This document shows, piece after piece, positions 35,858 through 44,602 of a stretch of DNA of 64,000 nt (the stretch's first letter is position 1; each line of letters begins with the position of its first letter). Both the position numbers and the translations under genes were made by a program. The notes beneath the pieces were generated by a model. It was given only the letters and a program-made list of their open reading frames with translations. It ran no database searches and was not told where the DNA came from. Source of the stretch: Streptomyces marianii (lineage in GTDB: Bacteria > Actinomycetota > Actinomycetes > Streptomycetales > Streptomycetaceae). The stretch spans positions 7,443,501 to 7,507,500 of the forward strand of contig NZ_VAWE01000001.1 in the NCBI RefSeq assembly GCF_005795905.1, in the 5' to 3' direction.

Positions 35858-37105
35858 TCAGTTGCCGACGCGGCGGCGGACGTCCTGGAAGGCGGTGTAG
35901 TTGGCGATCAGCTCGATCCGTCCGGGCGGGGCGAGCCCCACGGCCTCGTCGACGTCCTCGGCGACACGGAAGTCCAGCCCGGCGACCTCCAGGCGCACCG
36001 CGAGGTCCAGCTTGCGGTCGCCGATCACGAAGATCGGGTGGCCGGCGAGCCGGGTGTAGTCGACGTCCCACAGCCAGGAGGTGTCGGTGCCGTCGGCGCC
36101 GCGCGCGTTGACGGACAGGATCACCGGAGTGGGCGGCGGGTCGATCAGGGAGAACGTCTCGAGCCAGCCGGCCGGGTTCTTCGCCAGCAGCAACCGCAGG
36201 TCCCGCCCCTGGAACGAGACGACGTCGTACCGGCCGGCCACGGCCTGCACCTGGTACATGCGCTCCAGGGCCACCTGCGGCGGGACGCCGAAGACGGCGG
36301 CGACCGCGGCGGAGGTGGTGGCGTTGGCCTTGTTGGCCCGGCCCGGCAGCTGGAGGTGGATCGGCCAGGCGGACCCGTGCGGGTCGAGGACGTGGTCACC
36401 GCTGAGGGCCCAGCTCACGGCCGGCCTTCGGAAACCGCACTCGCCGCAGAACCAGTCGTCCCCCGGGCGCTGCATCACACCACCGCAGGCGGGGCAGGAC
36501 CAGGCGTCGTCCTTCCACTCCTGGCCGGCGGCCACCCACACCACGTTGGCGGAGGAGGACGCGGCCCACACGATCAGCGGGTCGTCGGCGTTGGCGACGA
36601 CGACGGCCTTGCTGCCGGACAGCCCCTCGCGCCACTTCTCGGCCAGCATCCGGGTCTCGGCCGCGCGGTCCAGCTGGTCGCGGGAGAGGTTGAGCAGGGC
36701 GATGGCCTTGGGCGTGGTGTCGCGGGCGACCCCGGCGAGGTACTTCTCGTCGACCTCGATCACGCCGTAGCGTGCGTCCGAGCCGCCGGCCAGCGCGGAG
36801 GTGATACCGGCCGGCATGTTCGCGCCAAGGGCGTTCGACACGACCGGGCCGGCCGCGCGCAGGGCCTCGGCGATCAGCCGGGTGGTGGTGGTCTTTCCGT
36901 TCGTCGCCGACACCAGGATCACGTCCAGGTGCTGCGCCAGCCTGCTCAGCAGATCGGGGTCGAGTTTGAGGGCAACCCGGCCGCCGATCACCGATCCGCT
37001 GCCGCGTCCCGCTGCGCGCGACACCGCCGCTGCGGCCTTGCCGGCCGTCACGGCCAGCTTGGCGCGCGGCGACAGCGGCTCTGCGTTGCCAGGGTGTCCT
37101 GCCAT
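35858..37105 (-). CDS. murT: Lipid II isoglutaminyl synthase, MurT subunit
   Basis: 415 residues, a Mur-ligase-like protein. The ATP site is VSATNGKTTTTRLIAEAL. A four-cysteine zinc ribbon (CPACGG and FCGECG, about residues 205-226) is inserted in the central domain, as in known MurT. A C-terminal DUF1727 domain follows. With GatD it forms D-isoglutamine in the peptidoglycan stem. First gene of the murT-gatD operon, divergent from peptide deformylase. Confidence 0.96.
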   Translation of the reverse strand: MAGHPGNAEPLSPRAKLAVTAGKAAAAVSRAAGRGSGSVIGGRVALKLDPDLLSRLAQHLDVILVSATNGKTTTTRLIAEALRAAGPVVSNALGANMPAGITSALAGGSDARYGVIEVDEKYLAGVARDTTPKAIALLNLSRDQLDRAAETRMLAEKWREGLSGSKAVVVANADDPLIVWAASSSANVVWVAAGQEWKDDAWSCPACGGVMQRPGDDWFCGECGFRRPAVSWALSGDHVLDPHGSAWPIHLQLPGRANKANATTSAAVAAVFGVPPQVALERMYQVQAVAGRYDVVSFQGRDLRLLLAKNPAGWLETFSLIDPPPTPVILSVNARGADGTDTSWLWDVDYTRLAGHPIFVIGDRKLDLAVRLEVAGLDFRVAEDVDEAVGLAPPGRIELIANYTAFQDVRRRVGN

Positions 37106-37231
37106 CGTCCTTGATCCTCCTTGCGTCGGTCGGGGTTCAGCCTATCGACCTCCGGGCGGCGGCCCGAACTGCGGCTCCGTCACGAAACCCGGAGGTCACC
37201 GGCGCGATGTGCGGAACGTACCCTTACGGCC

Positions 37232-37774
37232 ATGCGAAACCGTCCGATCCCCGGCAGTTCCGGCCTCGTACGGGCCATGAGCCTGTTCGGCGATCCGGTG
37301 CTCCACGCGCCCTGCGAACCCGTCACCGACTTCGGCCCGACCCTGACGCGGCTGATCGAGGACATGTACGCGACCATGTACGCCGCGAACGGGGTGGGTC
37401 TCGCCGCCAACCAGGTCGGTGTTCCGCTCCGGGTCTTCGTCTACGACTGCCCCGACGACGAGGACGTCCGCCACGTCGGGCACGTCGTCAATCCGCGCCT
37501 CGTCGCCGCCGACGGCATCGAGGTGCGCGGCCCCGAGGGATGTCTGTCGCTGCCGGGCATCGAGGCGGGGACGCTGAGGTACGACCATGCGGTGGTCGAG
37601 GGAGTGACGGGGGACGGCGCGCCGGTGCGGGTCGAGGGCACGGGGTTCTTCGCCCGGTGCCTGCAGCACGAGTGCGACCATCTGGAGGGCGGGGTCTACA
37701 TGGACCGGCTCACCGGCCTGCGCCGCGCCCGCGCCCTGCGCAAGGCCCGCCGCGCCCCGTGGGGTCGGCGGTAG
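37232..37774 (+). CDS. def: Peptide deformylase
   Basis: 180 residues. It removes the formyl group from nascent proteins. All three signature motifs are present: GVGLAANQVG, EGCLSLPG (metal cysteine C104) and QHECDHLEG (H146, E147, H150). ATG 37232 was chosen because upstream codons are not conserved. Streptomyces carry several paralogues; this one stands alone next to murT-gatD. Confidence 0.96.
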   Translation: MRNRPIPGSSGLVRAMSLFGDPVLHAPCEPVTDFGPTLTRLIEDMYATMYAANGVGLAANQVGVPLRVFVYDCPDDEDVRHVGHVVNPRLVAADGIEVRGPEGCLSLPGIEAGTLRYDHAVVEGVTGDGAPVRVEGTGFFARCLQHECDHLEGGVYMDRLTGLRRARALRKARRAPWGRR

Positions 37775-37838
37775 CGGGCGTTTCCGTACCGGCACGGCGG
37801 GTCCGGCGAGGAACCCGCACCGGTGCCGGGGCCCCCTG

Positions 37839-38489
37839 TCAGAAGCCCGGACTGCCCGGGCGGTCCTCGGCGACGGAGAGGCCTCCCCAGAGCAGGTCCG
37901 CGAGGCTGCGCACCAACTGCGCCCGGGAGCAGGGGCGTTCCCCCAGCCACCAGTCGCCCGCGCCGTGCATCATGCCGACGATGCCGTGGGCCCAGATCCT
38001 GGCCAGCTCGTCCCCGCCGGGACCGAGGTCGACGCGTTCGGCGATCACCGTGCCCAGTTCCTCGCCGAGTCTTCGCAGCAGCGGCGCGGTGTGCCGGCCG
38101 ACGTCGAAGCCCTGCTCGGACTGCTGGGAGTCCTCGGCGGGGTGCATCAGGAAGCGGTATACCTGCGGCCGGGTCTCGATCGCGGCGAGGTAGGTGTCGA
38201 GGGTGTGCTCGACACGCTCCCGCCGGTCTGAGCTGGCGTCGATCGCCGTGCGCAGTGCCGCCAGCAGACCGTCGGTGTGACGCTTGGCGAGCGCGCGGTA
38301 GAGCCCGCTCTTGTCGCCGAAGTGTCGGTACAGGATCGGCTTGGTGATGCCGGCCTCCGCCGCGATCGCGTTCATGGACGCCTGCGGGCCGTCCCGGAGC
38401 ACCACGCGGTCGGCGGCTTCGAGCAGCTCGCGCCGCCGCTGCTCGGCCGACCGCTGCTGGTCGCCCTGCTGAGTGGTGGTGGTCTCCAT
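37839..38489 (-). CDS. TetR-family regulator
   Basis: 216 residues. An N-terminal TetR helix-turn-helix (AIAAEAGITKPILYRHFGDK, about residues 41-60) precedes an all-helical ligand-binding domain. The start follows GGGAGAGACC. It is divergent from an acyl-CoA dehydrogenase, and palindromes containing GTTAC lie between them, so it probably represses both genes in response to an acyl-CoA or fatty-acid signal. Confidence 0.92.
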   Translation of the reverse strand: METTTTQQGDQQRSAEQRRRELLEAADRVVLRDGPQASMNAIAAEAGITKPILYRHFGDKSGLYRALAKRHTDGLLAALRTAIDASSDRRERVEHTLDTYLAAIETRPQVYRFLMHPAEDSQQSEQGFDVGRHTAPLLRRLGEELGTVIAERVDLGPGGDELARIWAHGIVGMMHGAGDWWLGERPCSRAQLVRSLADLLWGGLSVAEDRPGSPGF

Positions 38490-38588
38490 GGTCTCTCCCC
38501 GCCCGTACTGAATCTGAGGCCTGCGCAACGTAACACTCCGCAGGGTCGGCCCGCCGACCGCTCGGTGGCGGTTGACAGTCGCTACGCG

Positions 38589-38612
38589 CCGGTAACAGAC
38601 TGCGGTTACCGG
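38589..38612. promoter_or_regulatory. Candidate TetR operator
   Basis: CCGGTAAC-8 nt-GTTACCGG (38589-38596 and 38605-38612), overlapped by a second palindrome GTTAC-CGGTA-GTAAC (38605-38619). A TTGACA-like -35 element begins near 38572. The sites lie 30-60 bp upstream of the acyl-CoA dehydrogenase start, a sensible place for repression by the divergent TetR. Confidence 0.6.
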
Positions 38613-38647
38613 TAGTAACATGCGTGCCCAGCACATCAGGAGGGGAT

Positions 38648-39904
38648 ATGACCGAGTTCGCGCTCGATCTCAACGAGGACCAGAAGCAGGTCCGCGACTG
38701 GCTGCACGGCTTCGCCAGGGACGTGATCCGCCCGGCCGCCGCCGAGTGGGACGAGCGCGAGGAGACCCCCTGGCCGGTCATCCAGGAAGCCGCCAAGGTC
38801 GGCATCTACTCCCTCGACTTCTACGCCCAGCAGTACTTCGACCCCACCGGGCTCGGCATCCCGATGGCCGTGGAGGAGCTGTTCTGGGGCGACGCGGGTA
38901 TCGCCCTCTCCATCCTCGGCACGGGCCTCGCCGCCGTCGGTGTCCTTGCCAACGGCACCGAGGAGCAGATCGGCACCTGGATCCCGCAGATGTACGGCGA
39001 CGTCGACGACGTGAAGGTCGCCGCGTTCTGCTCCTCCGAGCCCGACGCCGGCTCCGACGTCGGTGCGATGCGGACCCGAGCCGTCTACGACGAGGCCAAG
39101 GACGAGTGGGTGCTCAACGGCACCAAGACCTGGGCCACCAACGGCGGGATCGCCAACGTCCACGTCGTCGTCGCCGTCGTCGACCCCGACCTCGGCTCCA
39201 AGGGCCACGCCTCCTTCATCGTGCCGCCGAACACTCCCGGCCTCTCCCAGGGCCAGAAGTTCAAGAAGCACGGCATCCGCGCCTCGCACACCGCCGAGGT
39301 GGTCCTGGAGGACGTCCGCGTCCCCGGCTCCTGCCTGCTTGGCGGCAGGGAGAAGCTCGACGAGCGGCTCGCCCGCGCCCGGGAGCGGGCCCGGGCCGGC
39401 GGCGGTGTGGGGGTCCCCCCGGTCGAAGGCCGGGGGAGCCTGAAGAACGCCGCCATGGCCACCTTCGAGGCATCCCGCCCCGCCGTCGGTGCGATGGCGG
39501 TCGGCACCGCGCGGGCGGCGTACGACTACGCCCTCGAGTACGCCAAGGAGCGTACGCAGTTCGGCCGCCCGATCATCGACAACCAGGGCGTCGCCTTCCA
39601 ACTGGCGGACATGCGCACCCAGATCGACGCCGCCCGGCTGCTGGTGTGGCGGGCCTCCTGGATGGCGGTGACCGGCAAGCCGTTCACCGCGGCCGAGGGC
39701 TCCATGTCCAAGCTCTTCGCCAGCGAGGTCGCCAAGAAGGTCACCGCCCAGGCCGTGCAGATCCTCGGCGGGAACGGCTTCACCCGCGAGTACCCCGTCG
39801 AGCGTATGCACCGCGACTCCGCCATCTACACCATTTTCGAGGGCACGAGCGAGATCCAGCGCCTGGTCATCGCCCGCACCCTCTCCGGCCTGCCCATCCG
39901 CTGA
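38648..39904 (+). CDS. Acyl-CoA dehydrogenase
   Basis: 418 residues of the FAD-dependent acyl-CoA dehydrogenase family, catalysing alpha,beta-desaturation of acyl-CoA. It has FCSSEPDAGSDVGAM (flavin/substrate loop), WVLNGTKTWATNGG and the C-terminal ILGGNGFTREYPVERMHRD. The likely catalytic glutamate lies in IFEGTSEIQ. ATG 38648 follows AGGAGGGG. An in-frame insertion at about residues 251-264 (GGGVGVPPVEGRGS) is encoded by a palindromic repeat and would form a surface loop. Confidence 0.94.
   Translation: MTEFALDLNEDQKQVRDWLHGFARDVIRPAAAEWDEREETPWPVIQEAAKVGIYSLDFYAQQYFDPTGLGIPMAVEELFWGDAGIALSILGTGLAAVGVLANGTEEQIGTWIPQMYGDVDDVKVAAFCSSEPDAGSDVGAMRTRAVYDEAKDEWVLNGTKTWATNGGIANVHVVVAVVDPDLGSKGHASFIVPPNTPGLSQGQKFKKHGIRASHTAEVVLEDVRVPGSCLLGGREKLDERLARARERARAGGGVGVPPVEGRGSLKNAAMATFEASRPAVGAMAVGTARAAYDYALEYAKERTQFGRPIIDNQGVAFQLADMRTQIDAARLLVWRASWMAVTGKPFTAAEGSMSKLFASEVAKKVTAQAVQILGGNGFTREYPVERMHRDSAIYTIFEGTSEIQRLVIARTLSGLPIR
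39404..39438. repeat. Intragenic palindromic (REP-like) repeat in the dehydrogenase
   Basis: GGTGTGGGGGTCCCCCCGG followed by TCGAAGGCCGGGGGAG: a G/C-rich palindrome of a kind common between Streptomyces genes, here read in frame inside a coding sequence. It adds about 12 residues without breaking the frame. Confidence 0.6.
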
Positions 39905-39924
39905 CGCGCGGGTCCCCGCACGCC

Positions 39925-39962
39925 ACGGGGCGCCGACCCGGACGTCCGGGCCGGCGCCCCGT
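39925..39962. terminator. Bidirectional terminator
   Basis: 18-bp arms (39925-39942 and 39945-39962; one G-T-type mismatch) with a 2-nt centre, containing ACGGGGCGCCGACCCGGA. It lies between the convergent acyl-CoA dehydrogenase and glutathione peroxidase genes. Confidence 0.85.
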
Positions 39963-39978
39963 CGCGTGCACGGGCCCG

Positions 39979-40467
39979 TCAGGCCGCGAGTTGCGCCTCG
40001 ATCGCCGCGACGACCTCCGCGGCCTCCGGCTCCGTCCGCGGCCGGAAGCGGGCCACCACGTCGCCCTGCGGGGAGACGAGGAACTTCTCGAAGTTCCACT
40101 GCACGTCACCGGCCTCCCCGTCGGCATCGGCGAAACGGGTCAACTCGGCGTAGAGCGGATGCCGCTGGTCGCCGTTCACGTCCGACTTCTCCAGCAGCGG
40201 GAACGTCACCCCGTACGTCGCCGAGCAGAACGTGGCGATCTCCTCGGCGCTGCCGGGCTCCTGGCCCAGGAACTGGTTGCACGGCACCCCGAGCACCGTG
40301 AAACCACGGTCCGCGTAGGTCTTCTGCAGTCGTTCCAGCCCCGCGTACTGGGGTGTGAGGCCGCAGCGGGACGCCACGTTCACCACCAGCACGGCCTTGC
40401 CGCGATGCTCGGCCAGGGACGTCTCCTCGCCGGACAGAGTGTGTAGAGGGATGTCATAAACGGACAT
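39979..40467 (-). CDS. Glutathione peroxidase-family peroxidase
   Basis: 162 residues. The active-site cysteine is in ASRCGLTPQY (C35), in place of selenocysteine. The partners are in PCNQFLGQEPG (Gln) and VQWNFEKFLV (Trp, Asn). Such bacterial enzymes usually use thioredoxin or a related thiol to reduce hydroperoxides; actinomycetes lack glutathione, so mycothiol or thioredoxin is more likely the donor. Confidence 0.94.
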   Translation of the reverse strand: MSVYDIPLHTLSGEETSLAEHRGKAVLVVNVASRCGLTPQYAGLERLQKTYADRGFTVLGVPCNQFLGQEPGSAEEIATFCSATYGVTFPLLEKSDVNGDQRHPLYAELTRFADADGEAGDVQWNFEKFLVSPQGDVVARFRPRTEPEAAEVVAAIEAQLAA

Positions 40468-40559
40468 CAGGGACTCCTTCGTGCCTCGTATTTATGCGAT
40501 TCTTATTCTTCGTGTAGCGTGCGCGCGTTCGATCTCCAGCGACCCGAGGAAGACCGCAG

Positions 40560-40967
40560 ATGAGCGCACCCAAGCCCTCCCCCGCCCCGCAGGAACCGCA
40601 GTTCCCGGAGGGCCAGCCCATACCCGGCGCCGCACCCGCGCCCGCACCCGCCAAGAAGAGCAAGGTCAAGAAGTTTCTCGGCGTGGTCGCGCTCATTGTC
40701 GTCGCCGTGGTGGTGAAGTTCGGCATCGGCTACCTCTTCAACGCCCCAGTCCGAGCCGAGGCCGGCGACTGCGTCAAGGTCACCGGAGAGGAGAACAACC
40801 CCGAGGTCGAGACCAAGGGGTGCGACGACAAGGACGCCAACTACAAGGTCGTCAAGGTCGTCGAGAACAGCTTCGACGTCAACGCCTGCACCGTCGGTGA
40901 GGCCGCCCTCGCGCAGAAGTGGGACGCCGACAAGTTCGTCCTCTGCCTCGACCCCCTCAAGAAGTGA
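40560..40967 (+). CDS. LppU/SCO3897-family membrane-anchored protein
   Basis: 135 residues. A proline-rich cytoplasmic N-terminus (residues 1-30) precedes one transmembrane helix (FLGVVALIVVAVVVKFGIGY, about 39-58). An extracytoplasmic domain follows with four cysteines (GDCVKV, KGCDDK, NACTVG, FVLCLD) that probably form two disulfides. The function of this actinobacterial family is unknown. It is divergent from the peroxidase gene. Confidence 0.85.
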   Translation: MSAPKPSPAPQEPQFPEGQPIPGAAPAPAPAKKSKVKKFLGVVALIVVAVVVKFGIGYLFNAPVRAEAGDCVKVTGEENNPEVETKGCDDKDANYKVVKVVENSFDVNACTVGEAALAQKWDADKFVLCLDPLKK

Positions 40968-41017
40968 TCCGCCCGCGGACGTGAGTCCGTGCGGGACGTG
41001 ACGCCGGCGGGCGGCCC

Positions 41018-41953
41018 TCAGCCGCCCAGCCGGCGGAACAGCCCCTCCTGCACGACCGAGACGAGCAGCCGGCCCTCCCGGTCGTAGATCCGGCCGCGCG
41101 CCAGTCCCCGGCCGCCCGTGGCGACCGGGGACTCCTGGTCGTACAGGAACCATTCGTCCGTGCGGAACGGCCGGTGGAACCACATCGCGTGGTCGAGCGA
41201 CGCCATGTCGAATCCGCGCGGGCCCCAGAGCGGTTCGACCGGGATGCGGACGGCGTCCAGCAAGGTCATGTCCGAGGCGTACGTCAGCGCGCACGTGTGC
41301 ACCAGCGGGTCGTCCCCCAGCGGTCCGACCGCGCGCATCCACACCGCGCTGCGCGGATCGGCCACCTTGACCTCCTCCTCGGTCCAGCGCAGCCGGTCGA
41401 CGTAGCGGATGTCGAAGGGCTGACGCCGCGCCATCCGCTCCAGCGTCTCCGGCAGTGCACCCAGGTGCTCGCGGATCTCCTCGCTGACGCTCGGCAGGGA
41501 CTCCGGTGGCGGGAATTCCAGCCGCGGCGGGAGCTGATGCTCGAAACCGGCCTCCTCGGGCTGGTGGAAGGACGCGGTCAGATTGAAGATCGTCCGTCCC
41601 CGCTGGACCGCCGTGACCCTGCGGGTCGTGAACGACCGGCCGTCCCGGACCCGTTCGACCTGGTAGACGATCGGCATGCCCGGAATCCCCGGCCGCAGGA
41701 AGTAGGCGTGCAGCGAGTGCACCGGCCGGGTGCCGTCCGTCGCCCTGCCCGCCGCCACCAGCGCCTGGCCCGCGACCTGCCCCCCGAAGACCCGCTGCAG
41801 AGACTCGTTCGGGCTGACCCCGCGGAAGATGTCGACCTCGATCCGCTCCAGGTCGAGCAGATCGACGAGCCGCTCCACGGGACCGGACGCGGCGCGTGCG
41901 GCCTCCTCGGGGCGGCCGCCGTCGGCGGGGCCGTGTCCGGCGGGGTGGGTCAT
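41018..41953 (-). CDS. tesB: Acyl-CoA thioesterase II
   Basis: 311 residues with a double hot-dog fold. Sequence blocks include QRVFGGQVAGQALVAAGRAT, RSFTTRRVTAVQRGRTIF and SLDHAMWFHRPFRTDEWFLY, all typical of TesB. It hydrolyses medium- and long-chain acyl-CoA. It follows the DUF3516 helicase gene by 13 bp on the same strand. Confidence 0.95.
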   Translation of the reverse strand: MTHPAGHGPADGGRPEEAARAASGPVERLVDLLDLERIEVDIFRGVSPNESLQRVFGGQVAGQALVAAGRATDGTRPVHSLHAYFLRPGIPGMPIVYQVERVRDGRSFTTRRVTAVQRGRTIFNLTASFHQPEEAGFEHQLPPRLEFPPPESLPSVSEEIREHLGALPETLERMARRQPFDIRYVDRLRWTEEEVKVADPRSAVWMRAVGPLGDDPLVHTCALTYASDMTLLDAVRIPVEPLWGPRGFDMASLDHAMWFHRPFRTDEWFLYDQESPVATGGRGLARGRIYDREGRLLVSVVQEGLFRRLGG

Positions 41954-41966
41954 GTCCGCTCCCGTC

Positions 41967-44480
41967 TCAGAGCCGGCCGACGGACGTCACGCGGACGACG
42001 GCCCGGCCCTCCTCGTCGGAGGCCGCCAGGTCGACCTCCGCGCTGATACCCCAGTCGTGGTCGTCGTTCGGGTCGGCGAAGGTCTGCCGGACCCTCCAGA
42101 GACCGTGCCCGGGGTCCTCCTCGATGGCGAGCAGCTTCGGCCCCCGCGCGTCCGGACCGGTTCCGAGGTCGTCGTACTCGTCCCAGTACCCGTCCATCGC
42201 CTCGCCCCAGGCGTCCTCGTCCCAGCCCGACTCCGCGTCCAGCCGGCCCAGTTCGTCGACGCGGTCCAGCGCCGCCAGCTCCACCCTGCGGAACATGGCG
42301 TTGCGGACCAGCACCCGGAAGGCGCGGGCGTTCGCGGTGACCGGCTTGACCTGGTCGGCCTTCTCCTGGGCCTCCTCCGCGGTCTCCACCTCGGGATTGG
42401 CCAGTTGCTCCCACTCGTCGAGGAGGCTGGAATCGACCTGGCGGACCATCTCGCCCAGCCAGGCGATCAGATCCTGCAGGTCCTCGGTCTTCAGATCGTC
42501 CGGGACGGTGTGGTCCAGGGCCTTGTACGCGCTCGCGAGATACCGCAGCACGATGCCCTCGGTGCGGGCCAGCTCGTAGAAGGACGTGAACTCGGTGAAG
42601 GACAGCGCCCGTTCGTACATGTCCCGGATGACCGACTTCGGCGAGACCGGATGGTCGCCCACCCACGGGTGCGACTTCCGGTACGTGTCGTACGCGTGCC
42701 ACAGCAGTTCCTCCAGCGGCTTCGGGTACGAGATCTCCTGGAGTCGCTCCATCCGCTCCTCGTACTCGACGCCGTCCGCCTTCATCGCGGCGACCGCCTC
42801 GCCCCGCGCCTTGTTCTCCTGGGCCCCGAGGATCTGCCGCGGGTCGTCGAGAGTGGACTCGACGACGGACACCATGTCCAGGGCGTATGAAGGCGATTCG
42901 GGGTCCAGCAGGTCGAAGGCCGCGAGGGCGAACGTGGAGAGCGCCTGGTTGAGTGCGAAGTCCTGCTGGAAGTCGACGGTCAGCCGGACGATGCGGCCCT
43001 GGGCGTCGGGGGCGTCAAGGCGTTCGACGATCCCTCCGTCGAGTAGCGAACGGTAGATGGCGATGGCCCGGCGGATGTGCCGGAGCTGCTGCTTGCGCGG
43101 TTCGTGGTTGTCCTCGAGCAGCTTGCGCATCGCCTCGAAGGCGTTCCCCGGGCGGGCGATCACCGAGAGCAGCATCGCGTGGGTGACCTTGAAACGGGAG
43201 GTGAGCGGCTCGGGGTCGGAGGCGATCAGCTTCTCGAAGGAGTTCTGCGTCCAGCCGACGAAGCCCTCGGGGGCCTTCTTGCGGACGACCTTGCGCTTCT
43301 TCTTGGGGTCGTCGCCGGCCTTGGCGAGGGCCTTCTCGTTCTCGACGACGTGGTCGGGCGCCTGGGCGACGACGAAGCCGGCGGTGTCGAAGCCCGCGCG
43401 CCCCGCGCGGCCCGCGATCTGGTGGAACTCCCGGGAGCGGAGCGTCCGCACACGGCTGCCGTCGTACTTGGTGAGCGCGGTGAAGAGCACCGTGCGGATG
43501 GGGACGTTGACACCCACGCCGAGAGTGTCCGTACCGCAGATCACCTTCAGCAGGCCGGCCTGCGCCAGCTTCTCCACGAGGCGCCGGTACTTGGGCAGCA
43601 TGCCCGCGTGGTGCACGCCGATGCCGTGGCGGACGAATCGGGAGAGGTTCCGCCCGAACTTCGTGGTGAAGCGGAAGTTGCCGATCAGCTCGGCGATGCG
43701 GTCCTTCTCCTCGCGGGTGCACATGTTGATGCTCATCAGCGACTGTGCCCGCTCGACGGCCTGCGCCTGGGTGAAGTGCACGATGTAGACCGGTGCCTGC
43801 TTGGTCTCCAGCAGCTCGGTCAGCGTCTCCGTGATGGGGGTGGTGCGGTACTCGTAGGAGAGCGGGACCGGGCGGGCCGCCGAGCGGACGACGGCGGTCT
43901 CACGGCCGGTGCGGCGGGTGAGGTCCTCCTCGAACATCGACACGTCGCCGAGCGTCGCCGACATCAGCACGAACTGCGCCTGCGGGAGTTCGAGGAGGGG
44001 GATCTGCCAGGCCCAGCCGCGGTCCGGTTCCGCGTAGAAGTGGAACTCGTCCATCACGACCTGGCCGATGTCGGCGCCCTTGCCGTCCCGCAGCGCGATC
44101 GACGCCAGCACCTCGGCGGTGCAGCAGATGACCGGGGCGTCCGCGTTCACGGACGCGTCGCCGGTGAGCATGCCGACGTTCTCCGTGCCGAAGAGCTTGC
44201 AGAGGTCGAAGAACTTCTCCGACACCAGGGCCTTGATCGGCGCGGTGTAGAACGTGACCTCGTCGCGGGCGAGGGCGGCGAAGTGGGCACCCGCCGCGAC
44301 CAGGCTCTTTCCCGAGCCGGTCGGTGTGGAGAGGATCACGTTGGCCCCGGAGACCACCTCGATCAGCGCCTCCTCCTGGGCCGGGTAGAGGGAGATGCCC
44401 CGGCCCTCGGCCCATGAGGCGAAGGCTTCGAAGAGGGCATCGGGGTCGGTGTCCGGCGGCAGCTGATCGATAAGGGTCAC
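41967..44480 (-). CDS. DEAD/DEAH-box helicase with DUF3516
   Basis: 837 residues. The superfamily 2 helicase core has motif I STPTGSGKSLVA, motif II MDEFHFYAEP (DEFH), motif III VLMSATLGD and motif VI EFHQIAGRAGRAGFD. The C-terminal half is DUF3516, a domain found in actinobacterial Ski2/Mtr4-like RNA helicases. The likely role is RNA processing or decay. A lysine-rich stretch (KKKRKVVRKKAP) separates the halves. Confidence 0.95.
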   Translation of the reverse strand: MTLIDQLPPDTDPDALFEAFASWAEGRGISLYPAQEEALIEVVSGANVILSTPTGSGKSLVAAGAHFAALARDEVTFYTAPIKALVSEKFFDLCKLFGTENVGMLTGDASVNADAPVICCTAEVLASIALRDGKGADIGQVVMDEFHFYAEPDRGWAWQIPLLELPQAQFVLMSATLGDVSMFEEDLTRRTGRETAVVRSAARPVPLSYEYRTTPITETLTELLETKQAPVYIVHFTQAQAVERAQSLMSINMCTREEKDRIAELIGNFRFTTKFGRNLSRFVRHGIGVHHAGMLPKYRRLVEKLAQAGLLKVICGTDTLGVGVNVPIRTVLFTALTKYDGSRVRTLRSREFHQIAGRAGRAGFDTAGFVVAQAPDHVVENEKALAKAGDDPKKKRKVVRKKAPEGFVGWTQNSFEKLIASDPEPLTSRFKVTHAMLLSVIARPGNAFEAMRKLLEDNHEPRKQQLRHIRRAIAIYRSLLDGGIVERLDAPDAQGRIVRLTVDFQQDFALNQALSTFALAAFDLLDPESPSYALDMVSVVESTLDDPRQILGAQENKARGEAVAAMKADGVEYEERMERLQEISYPKPLEELLWHAYDTYRKSHPWVGDHPVSPKSVIRDMYERALSFTEFTSFYELARTEGIVLRYLASAYKALDHTVPDDLKTEDLQDLIAWLGEMVRQVDSSLLDEWEQLANPEVETAEEAQEKADQVKPVTANARAFRVLVRNAMFRRVELAALDRVDELGRLDAESGWDEDAWGEAMDGYWDEYDDLGTGPDARGPKLLAIEEDPGHGLWRVRQTFADPNDDHDWGISAEVDLAASDEEGRAVVRVTSVGRL

Positions 44481-44602
44481 CCCACCATCTTGCCTGGCCT
44501 CCGGCCGGGATCGGGAACCGGCCGTCGGCAGAGAAGATCGCTACCGGTAGCCTGTCCCCTCAACTGGGCACGAGCACAACAGCAGATGGGGCGGGAACGA
44601 GC

